From contig NZ_CYGX02000019.1 in the NCBI RefSeq assembly GCF_900019265.1, positions 113,187 to 177,186 of the forward strand: a stretch of 64,000 bases of DNA, given 5' to 3'. The stretch comes from Paraburkholderia ribeironis (GTDB lineage: Bacteria; Pseudomonadota; Gammaproteobacteria; Burkholderiales; Burkholderiaceae). The translations under genes and the position numbers were made by a program. The notes beneath the pieces are model-generated. The model did no database searches. It was not told where the DNA came from and saw only the letters and a list, made by a program, of their open reading frames with translations. Shown here one piece after another: positions 24,637 to 33,837 of the stretch (positions are counted from its first letter, which is position 1; the number at the start of each line of letters is the position of its first letter).

Positions 24637-26000
24637 TGACGTCGATTCGCCGCTGGCTGCTGGGCTGGCTGATCTTCGGCATGGCGGTGGCCGCGGCCGT
24701 GGCCGGCCTCGGGATCTTTCATACGGCACGCGAAGAAGCGGGCGAGCTGTTCGACTACGAGCTGCGCACGGTGGCGCTATCGTTGCCGTCGGACTTGAGG
24801 CACGCGGGCGGCGGCGAACAACGCAACCCCGACCTCGGCGGTCTGGCCGACGACCGGATCGTCATCGAAATCTGGGATCGCGACGGCGAGCTGATGTACC
24901 ACTCGACGCGTACGCCCGCATTCCAGCGCATGCCCGAGGGCTTCCATACCGTCCAGCGTGGCGGATATTACTGGCGCACCTTCGGGGTGGATCAGCAGGA
25001 TCGCTATATCCAGTTGGCGCAACCCGTCTCCGTGCGCGAAGACCTGGCGCTGCGCCTTGCGTTGCACACGCTGTGGCCACTCGCCGTGCTGCTGCCGGTG
25101 GCGATCGTGCTGGTGCTGCTGGTGGTGGCGCGCGGGCTGGCGCCGATCGGCAGTCTGTCGAGCGCGCTGTCGACCCGTTCGATCGACTCGCTCGAGCCGC
25201 TGCGTCTGGACGGCACCGTGCCGGTCGAAATCAGCCCACTGGTGGAAGCGCTCAACGATCTGCTGCAGCGCTTGCACACGGCGTCGCAGGCGCAGCGCAC
25301 GTTTATCGCCGATGCCGCGCATGAGCTGCGTTCGCCGCTCGCCGCGCTGAAGCTGCAACTGCAGGCAGCTTCGCGCGATGGCTCGCTCAAGGGCGAGGGG
25401 CAGATGCTCGAGCGCGTCGAGGGGCGCGTGAACCGGATCATTCACCTCGTGCAGCAACTGCTCGCGTTGGCACGCGAAGACGCGTATCCGGTTACCTCGA
25501 TGGTGCCGACCAGTCTGCGCCGGATCGGCGAGCACGCGGTGGGCGATTGTTCGCTGCTGGCCGAGACGAGGGACGTCGATCTCGGTCTCGTCTGCGAAGA
25601 CGCCCGCACGCGGAACGACACCTATACGGTGTTGGCCGAGCCGCACGGGATGAGCGTTCTGTTAGGAAACCTGATCAATAATGCGATTCGCCATACGCCA
25701 CGCGGTGGCCGCGTCGATGTGATCCTCAGGCGCGCGGGCGACAGCGTTGGGTTCGAGGTCGTCGATAGCGGCACGGGTATCCAGCAGGCCGAGCTCGAGC
25801 GGGTGTTCGACCGCTTCTATCGCGGCGAGGATGCCCGGGGCGAGGGCAGCGGGCTTGGCCTCGCGATCGTGTCGCGCATCGCCGAGCGGCATCAGCTCAG
25901 TCTGTCGCTGCGCAATAACGAGGGCCGGCCGGGCTTGAGCGTCGCGGTGTCGGGCCTGAAGTCATACGACGCTGAGGCGCCCGTGCCGGTCCGAACCTGA
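24636..26000 (+). CDS. Sensor histidine kinase (second QseC/PmrB-like)
   Basis: 454-residue inner-membrane kinase. TM1 is about residues 9-28, a periplasmic part of about 115 residues follows, TM2 is about 147-165, then HAMP-like SALSTRSIDSLEPL, the phospho-acceptor His229 in IADAAHELRSPLAAL, then NNAIRHTPRGG, DSGTGI and GSGLGLAIV. The periplasmic part is not as acidic as in the kinase at 18758, so the two systems probably read different signals. It overlaps its regulator by one base. Confidence 0.9.
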   Translation: MTSIRRWLLGWLIFGMAVAAAVAGLGIFHTAREEAGELFDYELRTVALSLPSDLRHAGGGEQRNPDLGGLADDRIVIEIWDRDGELMYHSTRTPAFQRMPEGFHTVQRGGYYWRTFGVDQQDRYIQLAQPVSVREDLALRLALHTLWPLAVLLPVAIVLVLLVVARGLAPIGSLSSALSTRSIDSLEPLRLDGTVPVEISPLVEALNDLLQRLHTASQAQRTFIADAAHELRSPLAALKLQLQAASRDGSLKGEGQMLERVEGRVNRIIHLVQQLLALAREDAYPVTSMVPTSLRRIGEHAVGDCSLLAETRDVDLGLVCEDARTRNDTYTVLAEPHGMSVLLGNLINNAIRHTPRGGRVDVILRRAGDSVGFEVVDSGTGIQQAELERVFDRFYRGEDARGEGSGLGLAIVSRIAERHQLSLSLRNNEGRPGLSVAVSGLKSYDAEAPVPVRT

Positions 26001-26209
26001 CGCGCATTGACGCTGATCCTGGCAGCGCGCGTGCCGTGTCGAGCCCGAGGTCTCGTGCCGCGCCCGGCAGCAGTTGAAGCGGGAAACCCGGCGGGTGGCC
26101 GCAGCGGCGCGCGTCATTGCGGCGGCACGCGCGGCCTGCCGCTTGGGGTTGTCCGGAGCGCACAGTCACACACTGCTACAATCTCGTCTTTCTCGATCGA
26201 TTGTGCGCT

Positions 26210-26989
26210 ATGGGTTTCGAACAACTCGCTGAACTGAAGAAGCAACTGGCCGCGGCACGCGCCGAAGCCGCGCCTGCCGCCAAACGCGGTGCCAAGCCCG
26301 CTGCTTCCAAGCCAGCTGCCAAGCCAGCCTCCAAGACCGGTTCGAAGTCGGGCGCGCGGCCTGCCCGCCAGCCCGCGCAGCCGCGCGGCGACACGCCCGC
26401 GCCGCACGCGCATGCGAAGCCCGCGGCGGACGCGCGGCCGGTGGACCCGGTGGTGAAGTCGATCGGGCGTCTGCAAAAGCGCTTCCCGGTGGCGTTCCCG
26501 AAGAATCCGGCGCCCAAGCTGCCGCTGAAGGTCGGCATCTTCGAAGACCTCATCGCGCATGCGAAGGATCTGTCGCTGAGCGAAGCCGAGTTGCGCGACG
26601 CGATCAAGACGTGGTGCCGTGGTAGCCGCTACTGGAAATGCCTGGTCGAAGGCGCGGCGCGCGTCGATCTGACGGGCGCCGAGGCGGGCAAGGTCACCGC
26701 GCAGGAAGCGGCGGGCGCGCAGCGTTTGCAGGCGCATCGCGCGGCCAGGAGCGCGCCGAAGGCGCCAGCCGCAGCGGCGCAAGCGCCGGCGGCTGAAACG
26801 GCTAAAACGGCTCAAGCGGCGGCTGAAACGGCCGCTGAAATAGCGCTCACGCCGGTCGACGCTGCCACGAGTTCGCAGCCCGACGCCGACGGCAAGCCGC
26901 AGGCCAGTTCGACGGAACCGTCCGTCCAGACTGCAGAAGTCGCCGCCCCGGCGAACTCGCCGGCAGCGCCCGCCGCGCCCGACGCATAA
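26210..26989 (+). CDS. ProQ/FinO-domain RNA-binding protein
   Basis: 259-residue protein. It begins with a short coiled segment (MGFEQLAELKKQLAAAR), then an Ala/Lys/Pro-rich basic linker, then a ProQ/FinO domain at about residues 80-165 (VKSIGRLQKRFPVAFPKN, PLKVGIFEDLIAHAKDLSLSEAELRDAIKTWCRGSRYWKCLVEGAARVDL), and a low-complexity Ala-rich tail. ProQ-type proteins are RNA chaperones that bind structured ends of mRNAs and small RNAs. The start at 26210 follows the family N-terminus. The tail includes 9-bp near-repeats around 26792-26818. Confidence 0.9.
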   Translation: MGFEQLAELKKQLAAARAEAAPAAKRGAKPAASKPAAKPASKTGSKSGARPARQPAQPRGDTPAPHAHAKPAADARPVDPVVKSIGRLQKRFPVAFPKNPAPKLPLKVGIFEDLIAHAKDLSLSEAELRDAIKTWCRGSRYWKCLVEGAARVDLTGAEAGKVTAQEAAGAQRLQAHRAARSAPKAPAAAAQAPAAETAKTAQAAAETAAEIALTPVDAATSSQPDADGKPQASSTEPSVQTAEVAAPANSPAAPAAPDA

Positions 26990-27005
26990 AATCCCCACAC
27001 CCCGG

Positions 27006-27874
27006 CTACGCGGTGCTGCGTTGTCGCGCACCCGCCGTCAGCCGGCTGCGCACGAAACCGACGTGTTCGCGCAATACGTAGAACGCGTCGGTATACGCAA
27101 GCGGCATGCGCAGCCGATTCAGCGACGCCTCGATCTGATCCAGTTGCGCGAAGAGCTGCTGGCGCTCGTCGTCGGTCGGATCGGCGAGCGCGCCGCGCTC
27201 GATCGCAATCAGCGAACCGTAGTAGCTGCGCGAGCGCACGCGCCATCGGTACAGCGCGGGCACGAGGCGCATGGCCGGAAACAGCAGCACCGCGACCGGC
27301 AGCAATAGCACGAGCGTGCGGTCACCGATGCTCGCCAGCCAGAACGGCAGCGTGCGGTAGAGAAAACTCTTGCCGTGCAAGCCGTCGCTCGGCACCAGCA
27401 CGGTGTCGCCGCTTGGTGCGATGCCGTTGGCCTCCAGTAACTGGAGCGCAATCAGACGGGTGCCGCTGCCTTCGCGGCCGATCGCGACGCGCTTGCCTTC
27501 CAGTTGTGAAACTTGCGTGATGCCGGTGCCGCGATAGAAGACCACCACTGGCACATAGAACAGGCTGCCGAGCGACTCATCAGCGACGACGTGTCGTGCC
27601 CGGTTGCTACGCCCCCTTGCACGAGCGCGATGTCGACATGCTGCTTCGGGTCGAGCAGGCGCTGCAGGTTCTGCACGGAACCATCGGACTCCCACACGTT
27701 CAAGCGGATGCCGTTGCGCGCGAGGATTTTCCTGTACTGGTTCGCGGTGACGAGCAACGAACTGTCAGGCGGGCCCGCGCTCATCGTGATGGATTTCGGC
27801 GGCGCGGGATTGAGGAGCCAGACGATCAGCGTGATCGGTGTGCGCTCGGCAATTCGCTCTATTGACGGTGGCAT
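27006..27874 (-). pseudogene. Broken TAXI family TRAP-type solute-binding protein
   Basis: The pieces of a TAXI-family protein are split over two frames. The first part (27452-27874 frame) reads NPAPPKSITMSAGPPDSS then YRKILARNGIRLNVWESDG; at about 27575-27595 the homology jumps to the other frame, which continues ESLGSLFYVPVVVFYRGTGI and KRVAIGREGSGTRLIALQ. That second frame then goes directly from VLVPSDGL to KSFLYRTLPFWLASIGDRT, skipping roughly 100 or more residues found between these blocks in intact homologues. The N-terminal membrane helix is also shortened. A frameshift plus an internal deletion make it non-functional unless the sequence is wrong. The C-terminal membrane region and coiled end are intact. 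Confidence 0.8.
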
Positions 27875-28140
27875 GATCGCCTGCAGTTTTGCGACGTATC
27901 GATGGTCGCACTGGCCGCGAAACCTGGGGTATTTCCCGACGCTGACCTATACTCGAAAAAAGTTTTTCGGGCTCATCACGGTGGACACCATTCGAACCAG
28001 AACATGCAGCAGCTTCGATTGTTTTAACCGCACAGAACGGTAAAGACTTCGACCGGCTGTTGCAGACGTGACTGCCGTGCGGCACTCGCCGCGTCTCTTT
28101 GCGTGACTGAAAAGAACGTGGATCGCAGTGGAGACACATC

Positions 28141-28629
28141 ATGGCGGAAGCAGACGACGTGCCCGATGGGCGCAAGACTCGACACGCGCCGGCTCGTTGG
28201 GGCACGACGTTGCGCCCGATCCTGTGGACTCATACGGCAGCGGTCGTGCCGCCTTTCACCGGGGAATGCATGCCCGCGCCGCCCGTGCCGTGCAGCTATG
28301 ACTTCAACGTCGCGGCCAGCCAATATTTCCACGGCCTCGAAGAAGGCGAGATTGCGTTGCGGCTGCAATTCAGCGGCACGGTGTTCTATCGTGACGGCGC
28401 GGGCGCATTGCAGTCCGCGCCAATTCCTTTGCACAACGAAGCAACGTACCGGCTGCCGGTGGCGCTGTGGCGCGACATGACGACCCGTAACGATCCGAAC
28501 GGTGCGTGGCTCTGTCTGCGCGGCGACGTGTTCGACCGTCTGGCGCGCTTCAGGACCCGGCGCGGTCTCACGAGTAGGGAGCAGGCGGTGACCAGTCTGC
28601 TCGACGGGCTCGAGGAGGACATATCGTGA
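28141..28629 (+). CDS. DUF6084-like hydrogenase-cluster protein, N-terminally shortened
   Basis: 162 residues. From RWGTTLRPILWTHTAAVVPPFTG through PVPCSYDFNVAASQYFHGLEEGEIALRLQFSGTVFY to the end it resembles DUF6084 proteins, known from actinobacterial-type (group 1h) [NiFe]-hydrogenase loci. Those are, from memory, over 200 residues, so roughly the first 80 residues seem missing and replaced by an unrelated MAEADDVPDG tail. A good ribosome binding site (GTGGAGACACATC) precedes the ATG, so it may still be made. It overlaps the next gene by four bases (GTGA). Family name is from memory. Confidence 0.6.
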   Translation: MAEADDVPDGRKTRHAPARWGTTLRPILWTHTAAVVPPFTGECMPAPPVPCSYDFNVAASQYFHGLEEGEIALRLQFSGTVFYRDGAGALQSAPIPLHNEATYRLPVALWRDMTTRNDPNGAWLCLRGDVFDRLARFRTRRGLTSREQAVTSLLDGLEEDIS

Positions 28630-30056
28630 ACGCAGTCGACAGTGTGGTGCAGGCGGTGCTGTACGAAGGCTACCTGCTGTATCCGTACCGGCCGACTTCG
28701 GTGAAGAACCGGCAACGCTGGACCTTTGGCGGTGTGTACCCGCACGCGTATGCGGAGGCGTCCGGCAGCGATCCGTGGGTGGCGCAGTGCGAATGTCTGC
28801 TGCGCGGCGATGCACGCACTCGCGTCGCGGTGCGCCCTGGCTTTCTGCAGGTGATCGAGCGGACCGTGCTGGAGGTCGTGCAGAGCGTGGCAGACGCAGC
28901 CGCGCCAGCGGAGTTGGGCGAGCCCGCGTGGCGCACCGTGCCGCAGCTCGACATCGACGAACGGCGCTATACGCGGTGGCAGGAAGCCGCCGAGCAGCAC
29001 ATCGCGTTGCCCGTGCTGGGCCTCGGCGAGCTGCTGCAAGCGCCTCGGGAAATCGCGTTCTCGTTTGACGCGACCTGCGAGCTCGAACCGCTCGCGGACC
29101 GCGCCGGCACCTTGCGCGGAGCACTGCGCCGCACGCGCGCCGCGCTGCAAGGGCGCGTTGAAATCAGCGCCGCGCAGGTGGCGCCCGATGTCTACCGGCT
29201 CAAAACGCGCATCGTCAATGAGACGCCGCTCGAGTATGCCCGCGGCTTGACGCGCGATGCCGCGTCGCTGCGTGCGCTGGTGTCGTGTCATACCGTGCTC
29301 ACTGTCGAAGGCGGCACGTGGTTTTCGTCGATCGATCCGCCGGACGCGCTGGCAGCCGCCTGCGCCGCGTGCCGCAACATCGGCCTGTGGCCGGTGCTGG
29401 TCGGCGATGAACGACGGACCGACACGATGCTTGCGTCGCCGGTCATCCTGTACGACTTCCCGCAGATCGCGCCGCGAAGCGCCGGCGATCTGTTCGATGC
29501 CGCCGAGATCGACGAGATCCTCACGCTGCGCATTCTGACCATGACCGACGACGAGAAGCGCGCAATGACCGCTACCGACGAACGAGCCCGCGCGTTGCTC
29601 ACGCGCACCAAGGGGCCCGGCGGTGCACTGATCGGCAAATTGCACGGTAGCTTGCGGCGGGTGCGCGGGTTCGATCCGGCGCATGGCGCGGTGTCCAGGT
29701 CCACTGCACCGGACGATGCCGCGACGCGCGTTTCGCCGTGGGCCGAGCTCCTCCACGCGCGGCCGCAGCTCGCATACGTGCGAGTGGCAGGTGTCGAGAT
29801 TCGCTCCGGTGATCAGGTGCGCCTGCGTCCACGCGGACGCGCGGACATCTTCGACATTGCACTGAGCGGCATGGTCGCGACGATCGAGTCGATCGAACGG
29901 GATTTCGACGACCACGTGCACGTAGCGGTGACCCTCGACGACGACCCCGACAAAGAGTTCGGCATGCAGCGCATGCCGGAGCATCGATTCTTTTTCGGAC
30001 CGGACGAGATCGAACCGCTCGATCGTTCGTTCCGCCAACGGCGGGGTCTTCAATGA
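28626..30056 (+). CDS. Hypothetical protein of the hydrogenase accessory cluster
   Basis: 476-residue soluble protein with no signal or membrane segment. N-terminus VVQAVLYEGYLLYPYRPTSVKNRQRWTFGGVYP is distinctive; a middle block (VEGGTWFSSIDPP) and the end (DDDPDKEFGMQRMPEHRFFFGPDEIEPL) also look conserved. Proteins of this kind accompany DUF6084 in group 1h hydrogenase loci, where their role in assembly is unknown. GTG start overlaps the preceding gene by four bases; the stop overlaps a 47-codon ORF in the same way. Assignment rests on remembered context plus the downstream hypF. Confidence 0.6.
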   Translation: MNAVDSVVQAVLYEGYLLYPYRPTSVKNRQRWTFGGVYPHAYAEASGSDPWVAQCECLLRGDARTRVAVRPGFLQVIERTVLEVVQSVADAAAPAELGEPAWRTVPQLDIDERRYTRWQEAAEQHIALPVLGLGELLQAPREIAFSFDATCELEPLADRAGTLRGALRRTRAALQGRVEISAAQVAPDVYRLKTRIVNETPLEYARGLTRDAASLRALVSCHTVLTVEGGTWFSSIDPPDALAAACAACRNIGLWPVLVGDERRTDTMLASPVILYDFPQIAPRSAGDLFDAAEIDEILTLRILTMTDDEKRAMTATDERARALLTRTKGPGGALIGKLHGSLRRVRGFDPAHGAVSRSTAPDDAATRVSPWAELLHARPQLAYVRVAGVEIRSGDQVRLRPRGRADIFDIALSGMVATIESIERDFDDHVHVAVTLDDDPDKEFGMQRMPEHRFFFGPDEIEPLDRSFRQRRGLQ

Positions 30057-30196
30057 ACGCGAAGCAGGGACCAGCGCGACCCGGATGCGGTGCCGGTCCT
30101 GATCTCGCCGTACGAGATGAACCGGTGAGCGGGCTGCGAGGAGTACTGAAGTATCTGTTTCTGCCGGTGCTGGTGTCCGGCGTGTTGCGAATATGA
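30053..30196 (+). CDS. 47-residue small membrane ORF of the hydrogenase cluster
   Basis: ORF of 47 codons starting inside the stop of the preceding gene (ATGA overlap), the third coupled junction in a row. The N-terminal half is polar, the C-terminal half a single hydrophobic helix (LKYLFLPVLVSGVLRI). Small one-helix proteins occur in group 1h hydrogenase loci, which fits, but no family is certain. Confidence 0.5.
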   Translation: MNAKQGPARPGCGAGPDLAVRDEPVSGLRGVLKYLFLPVLVSGVLRI

Positions 30197-30271
30197 AGGA
30201 CACCTAGCGTATATCCGCATTCGCAACATGGAAGCGAATGCATATCGGCGAATACGCGCAGGGAGCAAGCG

Positions 30272-32734
30272 ATGGTCATGCATAGACAGCGTGCAGGTTC
30301 GGGATCGGGTTCGACACCGCCTCCGCCGATGCCTCGCCCAGTCGGCGAGGAGATTCGCGTGCGCGGACTGGTGCAGGGCGTCGGCTTCCGGCCGACCGTA
30401 TGGCGGCTCGCGCATGCTTGCGGGGTGGTTGGCGATGTGTGCAACGACAGCGACGGCGTGTTGATTCATGCGTGGGGCGATGCGTGGACGCTGCAGCGCT
30501 TTATCGAAGGATTGAGCGCGGAATGTCCGCCGCTCGCGCGCATCGATGCGATCGAGCGGCATCAAATGAACGAGGCGGCGCACGCGAGCGACTTTCGCAT
30601 CGTGCCGGGCGCGGCCGGTGCGGTGCAGACCGGCGTCACGCCCGATGCGGTGATCTGTGCCGACTGCGCGGCCGAGATCGCCAATCGGGCCAAGCGCCGC
30701 TATCGCTATCCGTTCACGAACTGCACGCATTGCGGACCGCGGCTGTCGATCGTGCAGGCGATTCCGTATGACCGCGCGAACACGACGATGGCCGCCTTCG
30801 TCATGTGCGACGCGTGCCGTGCCGAGTACGACGACCCCGCCGACCGGCGCTTTCACGCGCAACCGGTCGCGTGCCCCGCATGCGGTCCGCGCGTCTGGCT
30901 GGAGAGCCGCAACGGCGCGCGCATCGAGGGCGACGATCCATGCCGCGCAGCGAGCCTGTTGCTGCGGCATGGCGCGATCGTCGCGCTCAAGGGACTTGGC
31001 GGGTTTCAGCTCGCCTGCGATGCCTGCGACGAAACCGCGGTCGCGCGCTTGCGCCGCCTGAAACGACGCGAGCACAAGCCGTTCGCGCTGATGGCGCGCG
31101 ATCTGCATGCGCTGCGCCGCTATTGCAGGCCCAACGAAGCCGAATGCGCGCTGCTCGCGAGCACCGGCGGACCGATCGTGACCCTGCGCGCCGACGGTCC
31201 CGAGTGTGTCGCTGAGAGCGTCGCGCCGGGGATCGACACGCTTGGCTTCATGCTGCCGTCCACGCCGCTGCATCGCCTGCTGCTCGAGTCGATCGATACC
31301 GCGCTGGTGGTGACGAGCGGCAACACCAGCAACGAGCCGCCGTGCATCGACAACGCCGATGCGCTCGCGCGGCTGGGTCGCATCGCCGATGTGTTTCTGA
31401 TGCACGATCGCGACATCGCGCGCCGGGTCGACGATTCGGTGATGCGCGTGGTGCAGGGGGCAGCGTGCGTAATGCGGCGCGCCCGGGGTTATGCGCCCGC
31501 GCCGCTGCGGTTGCCTGCGGGTTTCGCCGACACGCCGGCGGTGCTGGCGATGGGCGGCGAACTCAAGAACACGTTCTGCATTGCACGCGACGCCCAGGCG
31601 ATCGTCTCGCATCATCTCGGCGACCTGGAAGACGCATTGACGTATGCGGACTATCGCCGCGCGCTTGCGCAGTATCTGCGTCTGTTCGAATGTGAGCCGC
31701 AGGTCGTCGCGTTCGATCTTCATCCCGAGTATCTGTCGCGCAAGATCGGCTACGACCTTGCACGAGGCATGCGGGTTCCGGTGGCCGAGGTGCAGCATCA
31801 TCACGCGCATCTGGCAGCGTGCATGGCCGAAAACGGCGTCCAGCTCGACGCGCCGCCGATGCTTGGTGTCGCGCTCGATGGCCTCGGTTACGGCACGGAC
31901 GATACGTTGTGGGGCGGCGAATTCATGCTCGCGGACTATCGCGGCTATCAGCGTTTGGGCCGCTTCAAGCCGGTGGCGATGCCAGGCGGCATGCGCACGA
32001 TCGACGAACCGTGGCGCAGCGCGTACGCGCATCTGCGCGCGGCGTTCGACTGGCATGACCTCGCGCGGCAATACGGCGGCCTCGACGTGCTGCACTTTTT
32101 GAAGCGGCGGCAGCACGCAGCGCTCGACGCGATGATCGCGCAACGTGTGAGCAGTCCCCGCGCGAGTTCCGCGGGCCGTCTGTTCGACGCGGTGGCGGCG
32201 ACGCTAGGCGTGTGCCGCGAGCGCGTATTTTACGAGGGACAGGCTGCGATCGAACTGGAGGCGCTGGTCGATGCGCAGACGCTGAGCAACGACGGCGACG
32301 TGCACGCGTATCCGTTCGAAATCACCAGCATCGCGCCGGACGGTTTGCGCATGATCGAGCCGCGGCCGATGTGGCAAGCGTTGCTCGACGACCTGCAGCG
32401 CGGCACGCCGGTGCCGGTGGTTGCCGCGCGTTTTCACAAGGGGCTCGCGATCGCGATCGTGCGCATGGTCGAGTGTCTGGCCGACCTGCTGAGCGGACCG
32501 GTCGACGCGCGCAGCGTCGCGCTGTCAGGCGGCGTTTTCCAGAATCGCGTGCTGCTCGAACAGGTCGCGACCCGGCTTGGCGCGGCGGGCTTTCGCGTGT
32601 TGATGCATCGGCAGGTGCCGCCCAACGACGGCGGGCTGTCGCTCGGCCAGGCGGTTGTGGCGGCGGCGCAGCAGCACGACAGCGTGCGCGCCGCTGATGT
32701 ACGGGGCGCACGACGCGGCGGGCAACTACGTTAA
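30272..32734 (+). CDS. hypF: Hydrogenase maturation carbamoyltransferase HypF
   Basis: 820-residue full-length HypF. Acylphosphatase domain: VRGLVQGVGFRPTVWRLA at about residues 30-47. Two zinc-finger pairs: CADCAAE with CTHCGP, and CDACRAEYDDP with CPACGP. Then a YrdC-like domain (GIVALKGLGGFQLACDA-type, SGNTSNEPP) and a Kae1-like domain with VQHHHAH and GVALDGLGYGTDDTLWGGEF. HypF makes the thiocarbamate on HypE that supplies CN ligands for the NiFe centre. The ATG has a GGGAG site upstream. No other hyp gene or hydrogenase subunit lies in the window, so it is either a remnant or serves a hydrogenase elsewhere. Ends in a 21-bp x3 repeat. Confidence 0.93.
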   Translation: MVMHRQRAGSGSGSTPPPPMPRPVGEEIRVRGLVQGVGFRPTVWRLAHACGVVGDVCNDSDGVLIHAWGDAWTLQRFIEGLSAECPPLARIDAIERHQMNEAAHASDFRIVPGAAGAVQTGVTPDAVICADCAAEIANRAKRRYRYPFTNCTHCGPRLSIVQAIPYDRANTTMAAFVMCDACRAEYDDPADRRFHAQPVACPACGPRVWLESRNGARIEGDDPCRAASLLLRHGAIVALKGLGGFQLACDACDETAVARLRRLKRREHKPFALMARDLHALRRYCRPNEAECALLASTGGPIVTLRADGPECVAESVAPGIDTLGFMLPSTPLHRLLLESIDTALVVTSGNTSNEPPCIDNADALARLGRIADVFLMHDRDIARRVDDSVMRVVQGAACVMRRARGYAPAPLRLPAGFADTPAVLAMGGELKNTFCIARDAQAIVSHHLGDLEDALTYADYRRALAQYLRLFECEPQVVAFDLHPEYLSRKIGYDLARGMRVPVAEVQHHHAHLAACMAENGVQLDAPPMLGVALDGLGYGTDDTLWGGEFMLADYRGYQRLGRFKPVAMPGGMRTIDEPWRSAYAHLRAAFDWHDLARQYGGLDVLHFLKRRQHAALDAMIAQRVSSPRASSAGRLFDAVAATLGVCRERVFYEGQAAIELEALVDAQTLSNDGDVHAYPFEITSIAPDGLRMIEPRPMWQALLDDLQRGTPVPVVAARFHKGLAIAIVRMVECLADLLSGPVDARSVALSGGVFQNRVLLEQVATRLGAAGFRVLMHRQVPPNDGGLSLGQAVVAAAQQHDSVRAADVRGARRGGQLR

Positions 32735-32736
32735 GA

Positions 32737-32799
32737 GGGTAACGAGCAGGCCCGGAAGGGTAATGAGCAGGCTCGGAAGGGTAACGAGCAGGCCCTGAA
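32737..32799 (+). repeat. 21-bp tandem repeat x3 after hypF
   Basis: Three 21-bp units of the type GGGTAACGAGCAGGCCCGGAA, with two or three changes each, starting two bases after the TAA stop. Confidence 0.95.
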
Positions 32800-32932
32800 C
32801 ATAGGCGGGTATTTGATCGGCTTGTCCTGGGCCAGCGTCTTTGCCCATCTGTCCAGGTTTTTCAGGTGTGGCTGCGTAACCTGATGGCGGACATCGTGCG
32901 GCGTCTCGACGAACCCTGAGGCAAAAGCAGCG

Positions 32933-33820
32933 TCAGTCCCGTTTGAACAGCGTGCGCGCAAGCGAACACATCAGCGTGGTCGCGGGCGATTCGTCCTGCA
33001 AACGCCGGCTCATAATGATCGGCGATGCGACGCTGGCCGCGGGAATCGCGCGATACACCACACCGTGCGCGCGCAACCCCTCTACGCTTTCCGGAACCAG
33101 GCACACGCCCACTTGTGCGGCCACCAGACCCAGCGCGGTCTGCAACTCCCTGACTTCATGAATCGCCTTGGGCTCCAGCGCATGATCGTGCAGCGCGGAT
33201 AACTGCTGGTCGGCATAGCTCGGCCGCGGCGTGCTCGGATAGACGATCAGCGTTTCCTGCGCGAGCGCGGCCAGCGTCAGCGGCTTCTTTTGCCGCGCGA
33301 GTGGATGATCCTGCGGCAACGCGGCGATCATCCGTTCTTCGACGAGCACTTCGCGCGCCAGCTGTGCGTCGTCAAAACGCAGACGACCGAAGCCGACATC
33401 GATACGGCCGCCCTTGAGCGCACCCAGTTGTTCGAGCGTGAACATTTCGATCAGCGACAGCTCGATATGCGGCGCAGCCTCCCGAAACGCGCGGATCACG
33501 GCGGGCAGTGCGCCGTATAGAGTCGACGGCACGAAGCCGATCACGATGCGCTCGGCCAGTTGCGCGAGGCGGCGCGTAAGCGGTGCGAGTTCGTCGGCTT
33601 CGTCGATCAGACGCCTGGCTTGTGTATAGAAAATGCGGCCCGCCTCGGTCATGCGCAACGGCCGCGAGCCGCGTTCGAACAGCGGCAGGCCCACGCTTTC
33701 CTCGATCTGCTGAATCTGCCGGCTCAGCGGCGGTTGTGTCATATGCAGGCGATGCGCGGCCCGCGTGATATTCATTTCTTCGGCAACCGCCACGAAGTAG
33801 CGGAGTTGGCGCAGTTCCAT
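32933..33820 (-). CDS. catR: LysR family regulator, CatR/CatM-like
   Basis: 295-residue LysR regulator. The winged helix-turn-helix (MELRQLRYFVAVAEEMNITRAAHRLHMTQPPLSRQIQQIEE) and the effector domain (IGFVPSTLYGALPAVIRAFRE) are close to CatM/BenM-type activators responding to cis,cis-muconate. The palindrome ATACCCCTGAGGTAT, matching their ATAC-N7-GTAT consensus, begins three bases upstream of this ATG, and a second copy lies upstream of catB. It therefore probably represses itself and activates catB-catA, although 5 kb and four other genes lie between. Confidence 0.85.
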   Translation of the reverse strand: MELRQLRYFVAVAEEMNITRAAHRLHMTQPPLSRQIQQIEESVGLPLFERGSRPLRMTEAGRIFYTQARRLIDEADELAPLTRRLAQLAERIVIGFVPSTLYGALPAVIRAFREAAPHIELSLIEMFTLEQLGALKGGRIDVGFGRLRFDDAQLAREVLVEERMIAALPQDHPLARQKKPLTLAALAQETLIVYPSTPRPSYADQQLSALHDHALEPKAIHEVRELQTALGLVAAQVGVCLVPESVEGLRAHGVVYRAIPAASVASPIIMSRRLQDESPATTLMCSLARTLFKRD

Positions 33821-33822
33821 GC

Positions 33823-33837
33823 ATACCCCTGAGGTAT
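33823..33837. promoter_or_regulatory. CatM/BenM-type site at the LysR gene
   Basis: ATACCCCTGAGGTAT, exact ATAC-N7-GTAT with an additional matching base pair in each arm, located immediately before the LysR start codon. This position fits autorepression. Confidence 0.7.

Noticed and set aside
28386..30203. 605-codon minus-strand ORF
   Set aside because: Antisense of the hydrogenase-cluster gene with no recognisable domain; the plus-strand genes have coupled junctions and family resemblance.
30050..32143. 697-codon minus-strand ORF
   Set aside because: Antisense of hypF, whose zinc fingers and catalytic motifs are intact on the plus strand.
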